Below, piece by piece: positions 1-8,471 of a DNA stretch of 29,999 bases. Each line of letters opens with the position of its first letter. Position 1 is the stretch's first letter. The translations under genes and the position numbers were made by a program. The DNA is taken from positions 1-29,999 of the forward strand of contig JAPKAJ010000002.1 in assembly GCA_028825345.1 (NCBI GenBank), in the 5' to 3' direction. The notes beneath the pieces are model-generated. The model saw nothing but the letters and a program-made list of their open reading frames with translations, was not told the DNA's origin and ran no database searches. Origin of the DNA: Arenicellales bacterium (GTDB taxonomy: Bacteria; Pseudomonadota; Gammaproteobacteria; Arenicellales; UBA868).

Positions 1-57
1 AGGATAAGTACCCTGATAGAAGTCGCAGTGATTGACTGGTTAATCAGTATGGCTACG

Positions 58-82
58 CGGACTTGGATTAAAGTCCGACCCC
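58..82. repeat. Small palindrome, possible REP-like element
   Basis: A 7-bp perfect inverted repeat, CGGACTT (58-64) and AAGTCCG (71-77), encloses a 6-base loop and is followed by ACCCC. On the minus strand it reads GGGGT followed by the hairpin. The TAA stop of the upstream minus-strand gene (68-70) falls inside the loop. There is no T-rich tail, so it does not look like an intrinsic terminator. The GGGGTC-plus-hairpin layout resembles REP-type intergenic palindromes, but only one clear copy is in this window, so that identity is inference. Confidence 0.35.
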
Positions 83-979
83 TTGGCAATCGATCTCGAA
101 GGCATCCAAGGTATCCAGGTACTGGCGTTTGCTCTTGGGCATGGGTACCCTGACGCCGGCCATGTAGGAAATAAGATCAGTGCCGTCACTGAGTAGCCCA
201 CAACCCCGGTGCAGTTGGACCCGGGCTAGGGCGCCCAGACCGGCAGGGGGTGTCGGCTGGAACGCCTTGATCTGCTCCTTGAGGGTCACAAACTCGGGCC
301 AATTGCTGAAGAAGTCCGGGTCGCTCTTCATCATCTCGCACTCGACCCGCCCAGCACGCGCAAACTGCAGGACTGTTGCGTCGATTCCATAAAAACTCGA
401 CATCTCCCCAAAAACCTTAACAATGCGTTTGGCGATCTCATCAATCGCCTTCATTGTCTGTGAGATTTTGACGTATCGGCTTTCATAGTAGCTGGCAATT
501 GAGTGGGTAAAGACTTTGAAAGGCTCCCCCCACAACTCGTCTATACCTTCGTGTCCGCTTGGATGGCGAACCTGTTTGCCCAGTTCAAGCGCCTCCTCGA
601 AACAAGTGCTGCACTCGCGCATCAGTTCATTATCCGTACTGACTTCTATGCCCTTGCTTTCGAGGCTGACAATGCTGGTAAAAATATCTGTCGCGCGGTT
701 AAATAGAGCGCCGGCAAGCATGGCGGCATTGACCCGTTTACACGCCGGGTTTCGCTCTGACTCGTAACTGGAGCGTGCAGTTTCTACTTTATTTCCGGGG
801 GTGTTAATTCCTGGCTCAGTATGATGGAAAGTCCGGCGCGTCAGCATCAACAGCAGATCACGTTTGGCTGAAAGCGTTTCTGCTGGAGGGGCGTAGTAAC
901 GGATCCAGTAGCCATCGTAATAGATATGCGGCCGGCTGTTGATATCCTTTCGTGAACCGTTATTGATACTGGTATTCAT
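68..979 (-). CDS. Unrecognised 303-residue protein downstream of hyuA-like gene
   Basis: I do not recognise a family. The product is 303 residues, appears soluble, with no signal peptide or membrane segment, and its middle (about residues 80-225) looks mostly helical. It has a few scattered cysteines (near residues 79, 123, 126) but no clear metal-binding pattern. The ATG at 979 lies 12 bases after the stop of the hyuA-like gene, so the two are probably co-transcribed. The reading frame is uninterrupted over its full length, which supports a real gene. The last five residues (QGVGL) and the stop are encoded by a small palindromic element, suggesting the original C-terminus may have been altered by its insertion. 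Function unknown; a role linked to the adjacent hydantoinase-like protein is only inferred from position. Confidence 0.7.
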   Translation of the reverse strand: MNTSINNGSRKDINSRPHIYYDGYWIRYYAPPAETLSAKRDLLLMLTRRTFHHTEPGINTPGNKVETARSSYESERNPACKRVNAAMLAGALFNRATDIFTSIVSLESKGIEVSTDNELMRECSTCFEEALELGKQVRHPSGHEGIDELWGEPFKVFTHSIASYYESRYVKISQTMKAIDEIAKRIVKVFGEMSSFYGIDATVLQFARAGRVECEMMKSDPDFFSNWPEFVTLKEQIKAFQPTPPAGLGALARVQLHRGCGLLSDGTDLISYMAGVRVPMPKSKRQYLDTLDAFEIDCQGVGL

Positions 980-991
980 GAGTGATGCGGT

Positions 992-3067
992 TTAATCTGT
1001 TTGGCTGGTCAGATCCGCGGCGGATTGTACGCCTGTGGCTCCTTGGGGCAAAGGCAGTTCGGTCAGACCCATTGCGGGGCGGCCACTGGCAATCGCGGTG
1101 ACCCGTCCTTCAAAAAAGATTGTGGCTGGTGAATCCGGATCATCAACGATATCCTGATCGCGCGAAACGCTGATCTGGACCTCCTTAGCCCCTGCCATAA
1201 GGGCTTTCTTTCGGGCCAATTGGATTGCCTGGTTTTCGGCATCCAACAGGGCATCGTCGAGATGGCTATGATCTATCGGCCCCTTCGGACCGAATACCCG
1301 GAAGATTCCCTGCACAGGCTGGGTCACAGTGACCTGCCCACGCTGGGCAATACTACCGGCGACCGCGCCAATGGCATTGGCAACCTCTGCATGTTCAGGC
1401 AGGGCCAAAGTGATATTGAGTCGCTGGGCTGCCTGAGGGTAGTAGATCGGTGCGGGAGCGCCTACTGCCACCAGGGTGCGCCCACGGTCTAATTGCAATG
1501 AGAACAGATCGCCGTCAATGCGACTCATCCCGGTGATCCACTCGCTGAAAAGTCGCGCGGTACGCTCTCGCTCCAAACTGTTGCGTTGATCCGGATCGGT
1601 TGCCAAGCAGGCTGACACGAGGGTTTGGCAGATCACATTGACGACATAGTCCTGCACCGTCTGACTTGGACCAACAGGATCTCGTTTCTTAAATTGGCCC
1701 CAGCCGTAGACCTCGCGCATCTGCCGAGCCCAAATGATCGCGCCAAGCCGGGCAGCCGGAGTAGACCAGTGACTCATTTTCCCGAGCACATGAGCCGCAT
1801 CCGTCGGGGTGAATCCACTGTATATGGCGACACCCTCGCGTACCAACCTGGCAACCGCTCGCATCAGTTCACGGTCGTTTTCGGCTGCGGCCTCCAGATC
1901 CAGCGGGCCATCGGCGAGTCGCGCCCAGGCGTCGGCCTCGGCTTCAGAGAATCTTTTACGTTGACTGGCTTCAGCGAACAGTCGAACCACGTAGCGGCTG
2001 CTTCGAGCACTGGTAGAGGATGTGCTACGGCGCTCCATGGATTCAAGTATCTGAGGGTACCAGTGTACCAGTAGGCTCATAGGGATAACCCGCCGCGGAC
2101 CAATCGCCAACCCGACGCCACCCTGAAAGCGGACTTCACTGTCCCCGCCTAGACCCACGGAGAACACCCGTACTGCGTCTATCATAGGGCGCCAATCGCC
2201 AATAACTGCAGCGTTAGCGCTCACCACCGGTTGACCGTTACTGATGATCGCGATATCAGTGGTGGTGCCACCCATATCTGCAATGATGGCGTTGTCTTGT
2301 TGCTGGAGCAAAGCTGCGCCCATAACGCTTGCAGCTGGTCCGGACAGGATAGTTTCTACTGGGCGGGACAACGCAAGTTCGACACTGATCAGTGAACCGT
2401 CTCCTTTAACCATCATCAGTGGGGCAGTAATCCGGTATTCGTGCAGGGTGATTTGCATCGCTCGGATCAGTTCATCGATATAAGGAATCAACGACGCGTT
2501 AAAGGCCACTGTCAGGGCCCGGCGTGGTGCATCCAGTTGTGAGGCCAGTTCGTGCCCGCAGGTTACTGGTTTATCGGTCAGTGAATGGACGAGATCACGT
2601 AGACGCAACTCGTGTTCGGCGTTGCGAACCCCAAACAGTCCGGAAATCCCGAAAGCGGCAACCTCATCACGCTGAGACTCGATGATCTGATGTGCCTGTT
2701 TTATATCCAGCGGTTCGCGCTCGACGCCCCCTGCATCGTGGCCCCCGCGGATCAGCTCACAATGACCCCCACGGACAATTTGGTCCAGTTGCGCCTGATT
2801 TACCTGCTGAGCGCTGTAGCCTGCCAGTAACAGGCACACGGGCGTGCCACGACCTTCCACAATCGCATTGGTTGCAAGCGTGGTTGATAGGGAAACCAGT
2901 CGGCTCTTGGTCAGTAATTCGCGGGGAAGCCGGCCTAACACCTCGTTGATTCCGGCCGACAACTGATGATGAGTTGTCAGCGCCTTCGCCGTACTGACCA
3001 CCGACCCGGCGCGATCAAGCAGTACCGCGTCGGTATAAGTGCCACCGGTATCAATACCTAGTCGCAA
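992..3067 (-). CDS. hyuA: Hydantoinase/oxoprolinase family protein, HyuA-like subunit
   Basis: A 691-residue protein of the HyuA/N-methylhydantoinase A family, in the ASKHA (actin-like ATPase) superfamily. Visible motifs are the N-terminal phosphate-binding stretch GIDTGGTYTDAVLLD (residues 4-18), ETILSGPAAS (238-247) and the second phosphate loop DMGGTTTDIA (264-273). Members perform ATP-dependent opening of cyclic amides such as hydantoins or 5-oxoproline, usually with a separate HyuB subunit. No hyuB is present here, so the substrate is unknown. The start is a TTG at 3067; I found no in-frame ATG or GTG between it and the upstream stop region, and the conserved N-terminal motif begins at once. 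It lies 69 bases after the 3-hydroxyacyl-CoA dehydrogenase gene and 12 bases before the unknown gene, consistent with one operon. Confidence 0.85.
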   Translation of the reverse strand: MRLGIDTGGTYTDAVLLDRAGSVVSTAKALTTHHQLSAGINEVLGRLPRELLTKSRLVSLSTTLATNAIVEGRGTPVCLLLAGYSAQQVNQAQLDQIVRGGHCELIRGGHDAGGVEREPLDIKQAHQIIESQRDEVAAFGISGLFGVRNAEHELRLRDLVHSLTDKPVTCGHELASQLDAPRRALTVAFNASLIPYIDELIRAMQITLHEYRITAPLMMVKGDGSLISVELALSRPVETILSGPAASVMGAALLQQQDNAIIADMGGTTTDIAIISNGQPVVSANAAVIGDWRPMIDAVRVFSVGLGGDSEVRFQGGVGLAIGPRRVIPMSLLVHWYPQILESMERRSTSSTSARSSRYVVRLFAEASQRKRFSEAEADAWARLADGPLDLEAAAENDRELMRAVARLVREGVAIYSGFTPTDAAHVLGKMSHWSTPAARLGAIIWARQMREVYGWGQFKKRDPVGPSQTVQDYVVNVICQTLVSACLATDPDQRNSLERERTARLFSEWITGMSRIDGDLFSLQLDRGRTLVAVGAPAPIYYPQAAQRLNITLALPEHAEVANAIGAVAGSIAQRGQVTVTQPVQGIFRVFGPKGPIDHSHLDDALLDAENQAIQLARKKALMAGAKEVQISVSRDQDIVDDPDSPATIFFEGRVTAIASGRPAMGLTELPLPQGATGVQSAADLTSQTD

Positions 3068-3136
3068 GGGTGCTTCATAGCCCCCCGACTCAGCGTTTAA
3101 GGTGGTAACCAGCTTGACTGCCTGCTGCCGGAAAGC

Positions 3137-3991
3137 TTACCGGCTGTAGTCGTGGAAGCCACGCCCGGTTTTACGCCCCAGGTAACCCGCATCAACCTTC
3201 TGCTTCAGTAAAGGGCACGGCCGGAATTTGGAGTCACCAAATTCCTGATGCAATACATCCATAACCCAAAGGCAGACATCCAAGCCGATCATGTCAGCGA
3301 GAGCCAGTGGACCCATGGGATGGGCTGCTCCGAGCTTCATTGCCGCATCGATATCCTCGGCCGTGGCGAGCCCCTCGTAGAGGATAAAAGCCGCTTCGTT
3401 AATCATTGGCACCAGCATCCGATTGACCACAAAGCCCGGGCTATCCTTGACACTGACCGGTGTCTTTCCCAGATCCCGGGCCAGTGTATCGACTGCTGCG
3501 TAGGTCTCGTCCGAGGTCTGCAAAGCCCGAATCACTTCGACCAGTGCCATCAGTGGTACCGGGTTGAAAAAATGCATGCCGATGACGCGCTCAGCGCGGC
3601 CACTGGCCGCTGCGATCCGGGTTAACGACAGTGATGAGGTATTTGAAGCGAGGATGGTGCTCTCTTGGCAGATCGCGTGGAGCTTTGCAAAAATGGGCAA
3701 CTTGACGTCCATATTTTCACTTGCCGCCTCGACCACCAGGTCACGGTCCGCCATGGCTTCAATATCAGTGGTGGTCTGGATCCTTGCCAGCGCCTGGGTA
3801 CCGGCCTCCTGGGTGATTTTATCTTTCTTTACCAACCGTTCCACGCTGGAACCCAGAGCATCCAGGCCTTTTTGCGCCACCTTGTCAGAGACATCCTGCA
3901 TGATGACGTTATAGCCCCGGATCGCGCAGGTTTGGGCAATACCATTACCCATAGTGCCGGCACCAATCACACCGATATTCTTAAGACTCAT
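3137..3991 (-). CDS. hbd: 3-hydroxybutyryl-CoA / 3-hydroxyacyl-CoA dehydrogenase
   Basis: A 284-residue NAD-dependent 3-hydroxyacyl-CoA dehydrogenase, the usual length for the stand-alone Hbd/PaaH type. It interconverts 3-hydroxyacyl-CoA and 3-oxoacyl-CoA in the cytoplasm, in butyrate, phenylacetate or fatty-acid metabolism. The Rossmann motif GVIGAGTMGNGIAQ is at residues 7-20. The family signature HFFNPVPLMALVEVI follows in the middle, and GFVVNRMLVPMINEA opens the C-terminal helical dimer domain. I chose the ATG at 3991 because homologues begin immediately before the Rossmann motif; an upstream in-frame start at 4042 would add 17 unlikely residues. It is the first gene of a probable minus-strand operon with the hyuA-like gene and diverges from argE. 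The exact acyl chain length cannot be read from the sequence. Confidence 0.92.
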   Translation of the reverse strand: MSLKNIGVIGAGTMGNGIAQTCAIRGYNVIMQDVSDKVAQKGLDALGSSVERLVKKDKITQEAGTQALARIQTTTDIEAMADRDLVVEAASENMDVKLPIFAKLHAICQESTILASNTSSLSLTRIAAASGRAERVIGMHFFNPVPLMALVEVIRALQTSDETYAAVDTLARDLGKTPVSVKDSPGFVVNRMLVPMINEAAFILYEGLATAEDIDAAMKLGAAHPMGPLALADMIGLDVCLWVMDVLHQEFGDSKFRPCPLLKQKVDAGYLGRKTGRGFHDYSR

Positions 3992-4098
3992 GTTTGTTGA
4001 TAAGGTCCTTTGGCCAGTTAAAGTTACTTTGAGGGTTGCCAAGGCTACCGCAAACCATAGTTAACACCAAACCTGGCTCTGGCTGAGGTCGCCAGGAT

Positions 4099-4127
4099 TT
4101 CACAATCAGGCGCATTGGGAATAGACT
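4099..4127 (+). promoter_or_regulatory. Candidate sigma70 promoter for argE
   Basis: TTCACA (4099-4104) and TAGACT (4122-4127) are separated by exactly 17 bases and match the -35 and -10 consensus at 5 of 6 and 4 of 6 positions. Transcription would begin at about 4134, one or two bases before the argE ATG at 4136, so the message would be leaderless or nearly so. No Shine-Dalgarno sequence is present at a usual distance. Prediction by eye only. Confidence 0.4.
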
Positions 4128-4135
4128 GACCCCTT

Positions 4136-5275
4136 ATGGACAGCGTCACCATGATTAAAAAGCTCGTCGGGTTTGACACGGTCTCTCGTGAAAGCAACCT
4201 GCCGTTAATCGATTTTGTTCAGAATTTTCTCTACGATCAGGGGATTGACTCGCGCCGGGTACTCAGTGCCGATGGGCAAAAGTCCAATCTGATTGCCACC
4301 GTTGGCCCCGAGCAAGCCGGTGGTGTCGTTCTTTCCGGCCATACCGATGTAGTTCCCGTCGATGGGCAGGATTGGGACAGCGACCCTTTTACCCTGATGC
4401 GCTCGGGCAGCCGCTTGTATGGCAGGGGCAGTTGTGACATGAAGGGATTTATTGGCATCGCTTTGGCCCTGGTACCTAAGATGGTAAATCTGCGCCGACC
4501 AATCCACTTTGCGTTGTCGTACGATGAGGAGGTGGGGTGTTTGGGTGCCCCAGATATGATAGAGGTGATTCGCCGCGAACTGCCTGAGCCCCAAGGTGTC
4601 ATTGTCGGCGAGCCAACTACCATGGGTGCGGTCATTGGACATAAGGGTATGGTCGGGCTGCGTACGGTTGTACGTGGCTATGAAGCGCATTCCAGTCAGA
4701 CCCACCGGGGCGTCAGCGCTGTGATGACAGCGGCTCGATTGGTAAGTCACCTGGAATCAGTGGCCCAAGATCTGGCCAAAAAAACACCCAGCGACAACGG
4801 GTTTGAACCCCATTACACGTCGGTGCATGTAGGGGTTATCCATGGCGGTACAGCCCTTAACATTATCTCCGGTGAATGCGAATTCATCTGGGACATCCGG
4901 AATATTCCAGGGGATGACCCACAATTGTTAATCGATGTTTTCGAGCAGTTCTGTCGAGACGAGGTCTTGCCGGGGATGCGTGCGCGCTATGAGCGTTGCG
5001 CTATTGATACCCAGGTGTTGGCAAGGAGCCCAGCCTTTGATGAATCGGCATCACCAATACTAAGTCTCGTGCAGTCGCTGATAGGCAGTGACGATACGGC
5101 CCGGGTAGCTTACGGCACAGAAGCCGGGCAATACCAGGGGGCTGGATTTCCCACGGTTTTGTGTGGTCCCGGGTCGATTGACCAGGCGCACCAACCCAAT
5201 GAGTTTATTGAGATGGCTGAGGTGGAATCAGGCGAGCGTTTTCTGAGCGCCCTGGTCACAGAGCTGTCTCGTTAA
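4136..5275 (+). CDS. argE: Acetylornithine deacetylase
   Basis: A 379-residue M20-family metallopeptidase matching ArgE, which hydrolyses N2-acetylornithine to ornithine and acetate in cytoplasmic arginine synthesis. The two-zinc site is complete: H69 and D71 in SGHTDVVPVDG, D101 in GRGSCDMKG, the catalytic acid pair E131/E132 in DEEVGCLG, E159 in GEPT, and a C-terminal His at about 352 in DQAHQPNEF. The dimerisation domain lies between (about residues 170-285). The ATG at 4136 fits the family N-terminus; an internal ATG at 4151 is possible but would trim a conserved helix. There is no Shine-Dalgarno, and a promoter-like pair ends just upstream. It converges with the glycosyltransferase gene, and no other arg genes are nearby. 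Related M20 deacetylases such as succinyl-diaminopimelate desuccinylase are less likely. Confidence 0.9.
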   Translation: MDSVTMIKKLVGFDTVSRESNLPLIDFVQNFLYDQGIDSRRVLSADGQKSNLIATVGPEQAGGVVLSGHTDVVPVDGQDWDSDPFTLMRSGSRLYGRGSCDMKGFIGIALALVPKMVNLRRPIHFALSYDEEVGCLGAPDMIEVIRRELPEPQGVIVGEPTTMGAVIGHKGMVGLRTVVRGYEAHSSQTHRGVSAVMTAARLVSHLESVAQDLAKKTPSDNGFEPHYTSVHVGVIHGGTALNIISGECEFIWDIRNIPGDDPQLLIDVFEQFCRDEVLPGMRARYERCAIDTQVLARSPAFDESASPILSLVQSLIGSDDTARVAYGTEAGQYQGAGFPTVLCGPGSIDQAHQPNEFIEMAEVESGERFLSALVTELSR

Positions 5276-5292
5276 TCTTTGGTTGACCCAAC

Positions 5293-6393
5293 TTAGAACA
5301 TGGCGCTGATCAGGCTCGCACACTCGGTTGCTCCACTACCAAGATCCCGGCGGTTAAGCGGCTCCATGGCCAGCAACTGAGGGAGCTGGTCCAGCCACTG
5401 GCCGCCAACATACTCGGCAGCTTTGAAGTCAAAACCTGGTACCTGGGCGCGCAGGAAAGTGACCAGTGGCGCCATTTCTGGATAGTGCTCACGCACGAAG
5501 TAGCCAAAGGGAACTCCAGCTTCGAAAACTTCGGCGATGGTGCTATATCCGACCTTGCCGATCACGATATCAGCGGCATGAATCAGGTCTGGGTGGTACA
5601 TCATGCTTTGAGCTGGCAAGAACGTGACATTGGCGTGAGTCTCAGCGCTTGTGCCGATCCCGGCAACGATAAAATCGATTTCTCGAAAATCCGAACAAAG
5701 GCGTTGATGAAAAGAAAAATCCTGCGCAGTCCCACCCATGGTGATGAAGACCAGTTTCCGACCGCGTTCCAGTCCCAGCTTGCCGCGGGTAGTGGCCCGG
5801 TCCTGGCGTTGTCGACGGGCGACCGGACGGGTTGTTTGAGCATGGGAAACCGGAACACAGACGGGAGTAGTTTGAATACGCAAGTCGGCGTGTGTGAATA
5901 GAGGTGCCAGCAATTCGCTGTAGTAGCGAAGGCCGGGCGCGCGCTCCGCGAGCCCGGCATAGATCCAGTCCCAGGTGAAATTCTCTACGAGCACTGAGGG
6001 AATGCCAGCGACTCTTGCCGCCACAAGCCCGAGTGGGGCAATATCACTGATGACAAGTTGGCACTTTAGTGCCTGGAATTGTGTCGCAAGCGCTTTGACC
6101 TTTTTAGGATCCAGCGGCAGGCGTTTGCCAAGCTCGATGATCGTTGCGCCAACATCTGCATTCAGGGAGTCGGTCTGTACCAGGCCGAGATCGCAGTCTG
6201 TTCTATGGTAATTGAAGTTTTCAATACTTTGGGAAAAGTACCAACGAGGGACATGAGTGAATAACTCAACCACCAAACTGGGGTCCCGATTGCGCATCGC
6301 TTCGATGATGGCGCTTGCCCGGGACGCGTGGCCAAAACCGTGCGATGAAATTACAAAAGCAACGCTTCGAGTTCGACTACCAATGTGGGCCAT
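5293..6393 (-). CDS. GT-B-like glycosyltransferase (arabinokinase N-terminal domain type)
   Basis: A 366-residue protein with the look of a GT-B nucleotide-sugar glycosyltransferase. The N-terminal SSHGFGHASRASAIIEAM (residues 16-33) is the glycine-rich acceptor-domain loop. A central FITMGGTAQ strand opens the donor-binding domain, and ADIVIGKVGYSTIAEVFEAG followed by VPFGYFVREHYPE is a donor-binding signature. The same pattern is found in the N-terminal domain of plant L-arabinokinase-type proteins and in their free-standing bacterial relatives, and more distantly in MurG. No membrane segment or signal peptide is seen, so it is probably cytoplasmic or peripheral. The ATG at 6393 is 45 bases after the gshA stop on the same strand, suggesting co-transcription. 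Donor and acceptor cannot be predicted. Confidence 0.75.
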   Translation of the reverse strand: MAHIGSRTRSVAFVISSHGFGHASRASAIIEAMRNRDPSLVVELFTHVPRWYFSQSIENFNYHRTDCDLGLVQTDSLNADVGATIIELGKRLPLDPKKVKALATQFQALKCQLVISDIAPLGLVAARVAGIPSVLVENFTWDWIYAGLAERAPGLRYYSELLAPLFTHADLRIQTTPVCVPVSHAQTTRPVARRQRQDRATTRGKLGLERGRKLVFITMGGTAQDFSFHQRLCSDFREIDFIVAGIGTSAETHANVTFLPAQSMMYHPDLIHAADIVIGKVGYSTIAEVFEAGVPFGYFVREHYPEMAPLVTFLRAQVPGFDFKAAEYVGGQWLDQLPQLLAMEPLNRRDLGSGATECASLISAMF

Positions 6394-6438
6394 GGTGTTG
6401 CGCTGTCAGGGTTTAAAACACACAGCTGGTCGTGGGTG

Positions 6439-8004
6439 CTATTGGCTGAAATAGTTATCCAGAAAGCTTTCGAAATCCAAAGTGTCGTCTTGCTCGGTTT
6501 GTTGCGCGCTTTGGTGAGAGTCCGCCGCTTCCCGGCGCAACAGGGTGTCTTCACTCGGATCCAAGGGGCGGTTCTTGAAGTAGTTCTCATGGCTTTCGGC
6601 CTGAGCCATGGCAAATGTGAAGAAAGCGTTGTTGTGCTCCCTCATGTGCTGGAGCACTTTTGCTGAAGGAGTATTGTCGGGATCCTCGAATGCCAAGCGG
6701 TAGTGCGATAACGACTGACAGTAGCCAGCATCGCCGTGCTGATCCATATAAACCGCCAGCGGTTCCAGCCACTCGATCAGTTCAAGCCCACAGCGCGACA
6801 CGGGGCATTCATGCCCCATACCACTGGTGATTGTCAGTTCAGGGTCGCGGCCGAATTCTGCTACACGCGTTTGGGTGTCACGAAGTCTGGCAAAGTCGTC
6901 CTCGCTGAGAGGCGGACTGGGTTCCAACAAGCACGCCAGCATCATGAGGTCCAGAAAGCGAATTTCGTGCTCGTCAATTCCGATGGGCAGAAAAGGGTTG
7001 AGGTCTAATGAGCGTAATTCGATGTATTCCACACCGTGTTTCTTAAGGGAATGGCTAGGCCGCTCACCGGAGAGGGCAACGCGTTTGGGTCGCATTGAAG
7101 CGTAATACTCATTTTCGATTTGCAGCAGCGAGTCATTCAATTGGCGATACTCGCCATCTACCTTGACCCCGATCTCCTGGTAGGGTGGATAAGGCTCGGT
7201 AGTGGCGCGCACCAGTGACTCTGTGTACTCAGCCAAACTATTGAGGCTCATATGCACTGCCCCCTGGGCTTCACTTTGATAGCCCAGACCCGAAAGGCGC
7301 AGGCTGGTAGCGTGCGGTAAATGAAAACTGGCGTTACCGAGTTTTTGCAGGTGATGTGAGCGGCCTTCCAGAAAAGTAGGGCACACGGCGGGTGAGGCAC
7401 CAAACAGGTAGGGTATCACCCAGTCATGGCGATAGAAATTACGCATCAGGCCCAGGTACTGTTCTGACTTGAAATCACGCAGCGGCAGGGTCGAGTTCTT
7501 GATCTCCCGATACGGGTTCCAGAAATCATCACTGAGAGAGAAATTGAAATGGATTCCGGAAATAGTCTGCATCAACCTGCCATAGCGGTGGCCAAGACCT
7601 GTGCGGTAGACGGATTTCATGCGGCCTGCATTGGAATTACCATAACGGGCAATCGGGATGCTGTCGTCGCCATGCAGGATGCAAGGCATACTGTTAACCC
7701 AGAGTTTTTCCTCCCCGATATTCTGGTAGGTGAACTGATGCAGTCTCGATAGAAACTCGAGCAATGCTGGCACCTGATCGAAGATCGGGGTGATAAATTC
7801 CAGTAGCGCTTCAGAGTAATCGGTTGTGATGTAACGGTGGCTAAGCGCTGCCCCTAATGCTTCGGGGTGGGTATGCTGCGAGATGACACCAGCGGCATCA
7901 ATGCGCAGGCTTTCTTTTTCAAGCCCGCGTCGGACTGCACCCGAGATTGGATCTATCCCCGCATGCTCGATCTTTTGCAGCGTTCGTGTTAGGTTGTTTC
8001 CCAC
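6439..8004 (-). CDS. gshA: Glutamate-cysteine ligase
   Basis: A 521-residue class I (proteobacterial) glutamate-cysteine ligase, the ATP-dependent first step of glutathione synthesis in the cytoplasm. Length matches the E. coli enzyme (about 518). Recognisable stretches are GLEKESLRID (residues 27-36), TTDYSEALLEFITP, GIHFNFSLSDDFW, the ASPAVC region and YIELRSLDLNPF, all characteristic of this class. The start is a GTG at 8004, supported by GAGGA with about seven bases spacing; no ATG serves as well. It diverges from yjbQ across a 41-base gap, so both promoters must be compressed or overlap. The glycosyltransferase follows in the same direction. gshB is not in the window. Confidence 0.96.
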   Translation of the reverse strand: MGNNLTRTLQKIEHAGIDPISGAVRRGLEKESLRIDAAGVISQHTHPEALGAALSHRYITTDYSEALLEFITPIFDQVPALLEFLSRLHQFTYQNIGEEKLWVNSMPCILHGDDSIPIARYGNSNAGRMKSVYRTGLGHRYGRLMQTISGIHFNFSLSDDFWNPYREIKNSTLPLRDFKSEQYLGLMRNFYRHDWVIPYLFGASPAVCPTFLEGRSHHLQKLGNASFHLPHATSLRLSGLGYQSEAQGAVHMSLNSLAEYTESLVRATTEPYPPYQEIGVKVDGEYRQLNDSLLQIENEYYASMRPKRVALSGERPSHSLKKHGVEYIELRSLDLNPFLPIGIDEHEIRFLDLMMLACLLEPSPPLSEDDFARLRDTQTRVAEFGRDPELTITSGMGHECPVSRCGLELIEWLEPLAVYMDQHGDAGYCQSLSHYRLAFEDPDNTPSAKVLQHMREHNNAFFTFAMAQAESHENYFKNRPLDPSEDTLLRREAADSHQSAQQTEQDDTLDFESFLDNYFSQ

Positions 8005-8045
8005 TTAGGGTCCTCGACAGTATGGCGTCACGGTTGGTTAATTGA

Positions 8046-8471
8046 ATGACGAAGTGGTTTCAGGAAGACCTGAGAGTGCAAACCGCTGGCCGGGAGATCC
8101 GCGACATCACACCTTTGATTGCGGAGTTGACGGATCGCTCCGGGATTGTGACCGGATTGTCCAACATTTTTATCGCCCATACCAGTGCTTCCCTCATGGT
8201 AACCGAGAATGCCGATCCTGCTGTTCACCATGACCTGGAGCGGTTTATGCGGCGTACTGCACCCGACGGCGACACACTTTACACGCATACCGATGAAGGT
8301 CCGGATGATATGTCTGCACATGTGAGAAGCGTTCTGACAGAACCCAGTTTGAGCGTGCCGGTCGTTAAAGGCCGGCTCGCGCTTGGCACCTGGCAGGGTG
8401 TGTACCTTTGGGAGCACCGCGTCCACCCCCACCTTCGACATATTGTGGTGACAATATGGGGAGAGCAGTGA
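8046..8471 (+). CDS. yjbQ: YjbQ/UPF0047 family protein (secondary thiamine-phosphate synthase-like)
   Basis: A 141-residue protein covering the complete YjbQ (UPF0047) domain. Diagnostic blocks are FIAHTSASLMVTENADP (residues 43-59), DLERFMRR, YTHTDEGPDDMSAHVRS and the C-terminal GTWQGVYLWEHR with its histidines and glutamate. E. coli YjbQ shows weak thiamine-phosphate synthase activity, hence the alternative name, but its physiological role is unsettled. The stop codon overlaps the dusA start as TGATG, implying translational coupling. It diverges from gshA. The ATG at 8046 has only a weak ribosome binding site. Confidence 0.92.
   Translation: MTKWFQEDLRVQTAGREIRDITPLIAELTDRSGIVTGLSNIFIAHTSASLMVTENADPAVHHDLERFMRRTAPDGDTLYTHTDEGPDDMSAHVRSVLTEPSLSVPVVKGRLALGTWQGVYLWEHRVHPHLRHIVVTIWGEQ

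Noticed and set aside
1625..2074. A 149-codon open frame on the plus strand
   Set aside because: It is antisense to the hyuA-like gene and shows only low-complexity translation.
4205..4750. A 181-codon open frame on the minus strand
   Set aside because: It is antisense to the well-conserved argE catalytic domain.
8408..8470. Longer dusA start overlapping yjbQ
   Set aside because: The extra proline-rich residues do not fit DusA, and the ATG at 8471 has a well-placed GGGGAG.
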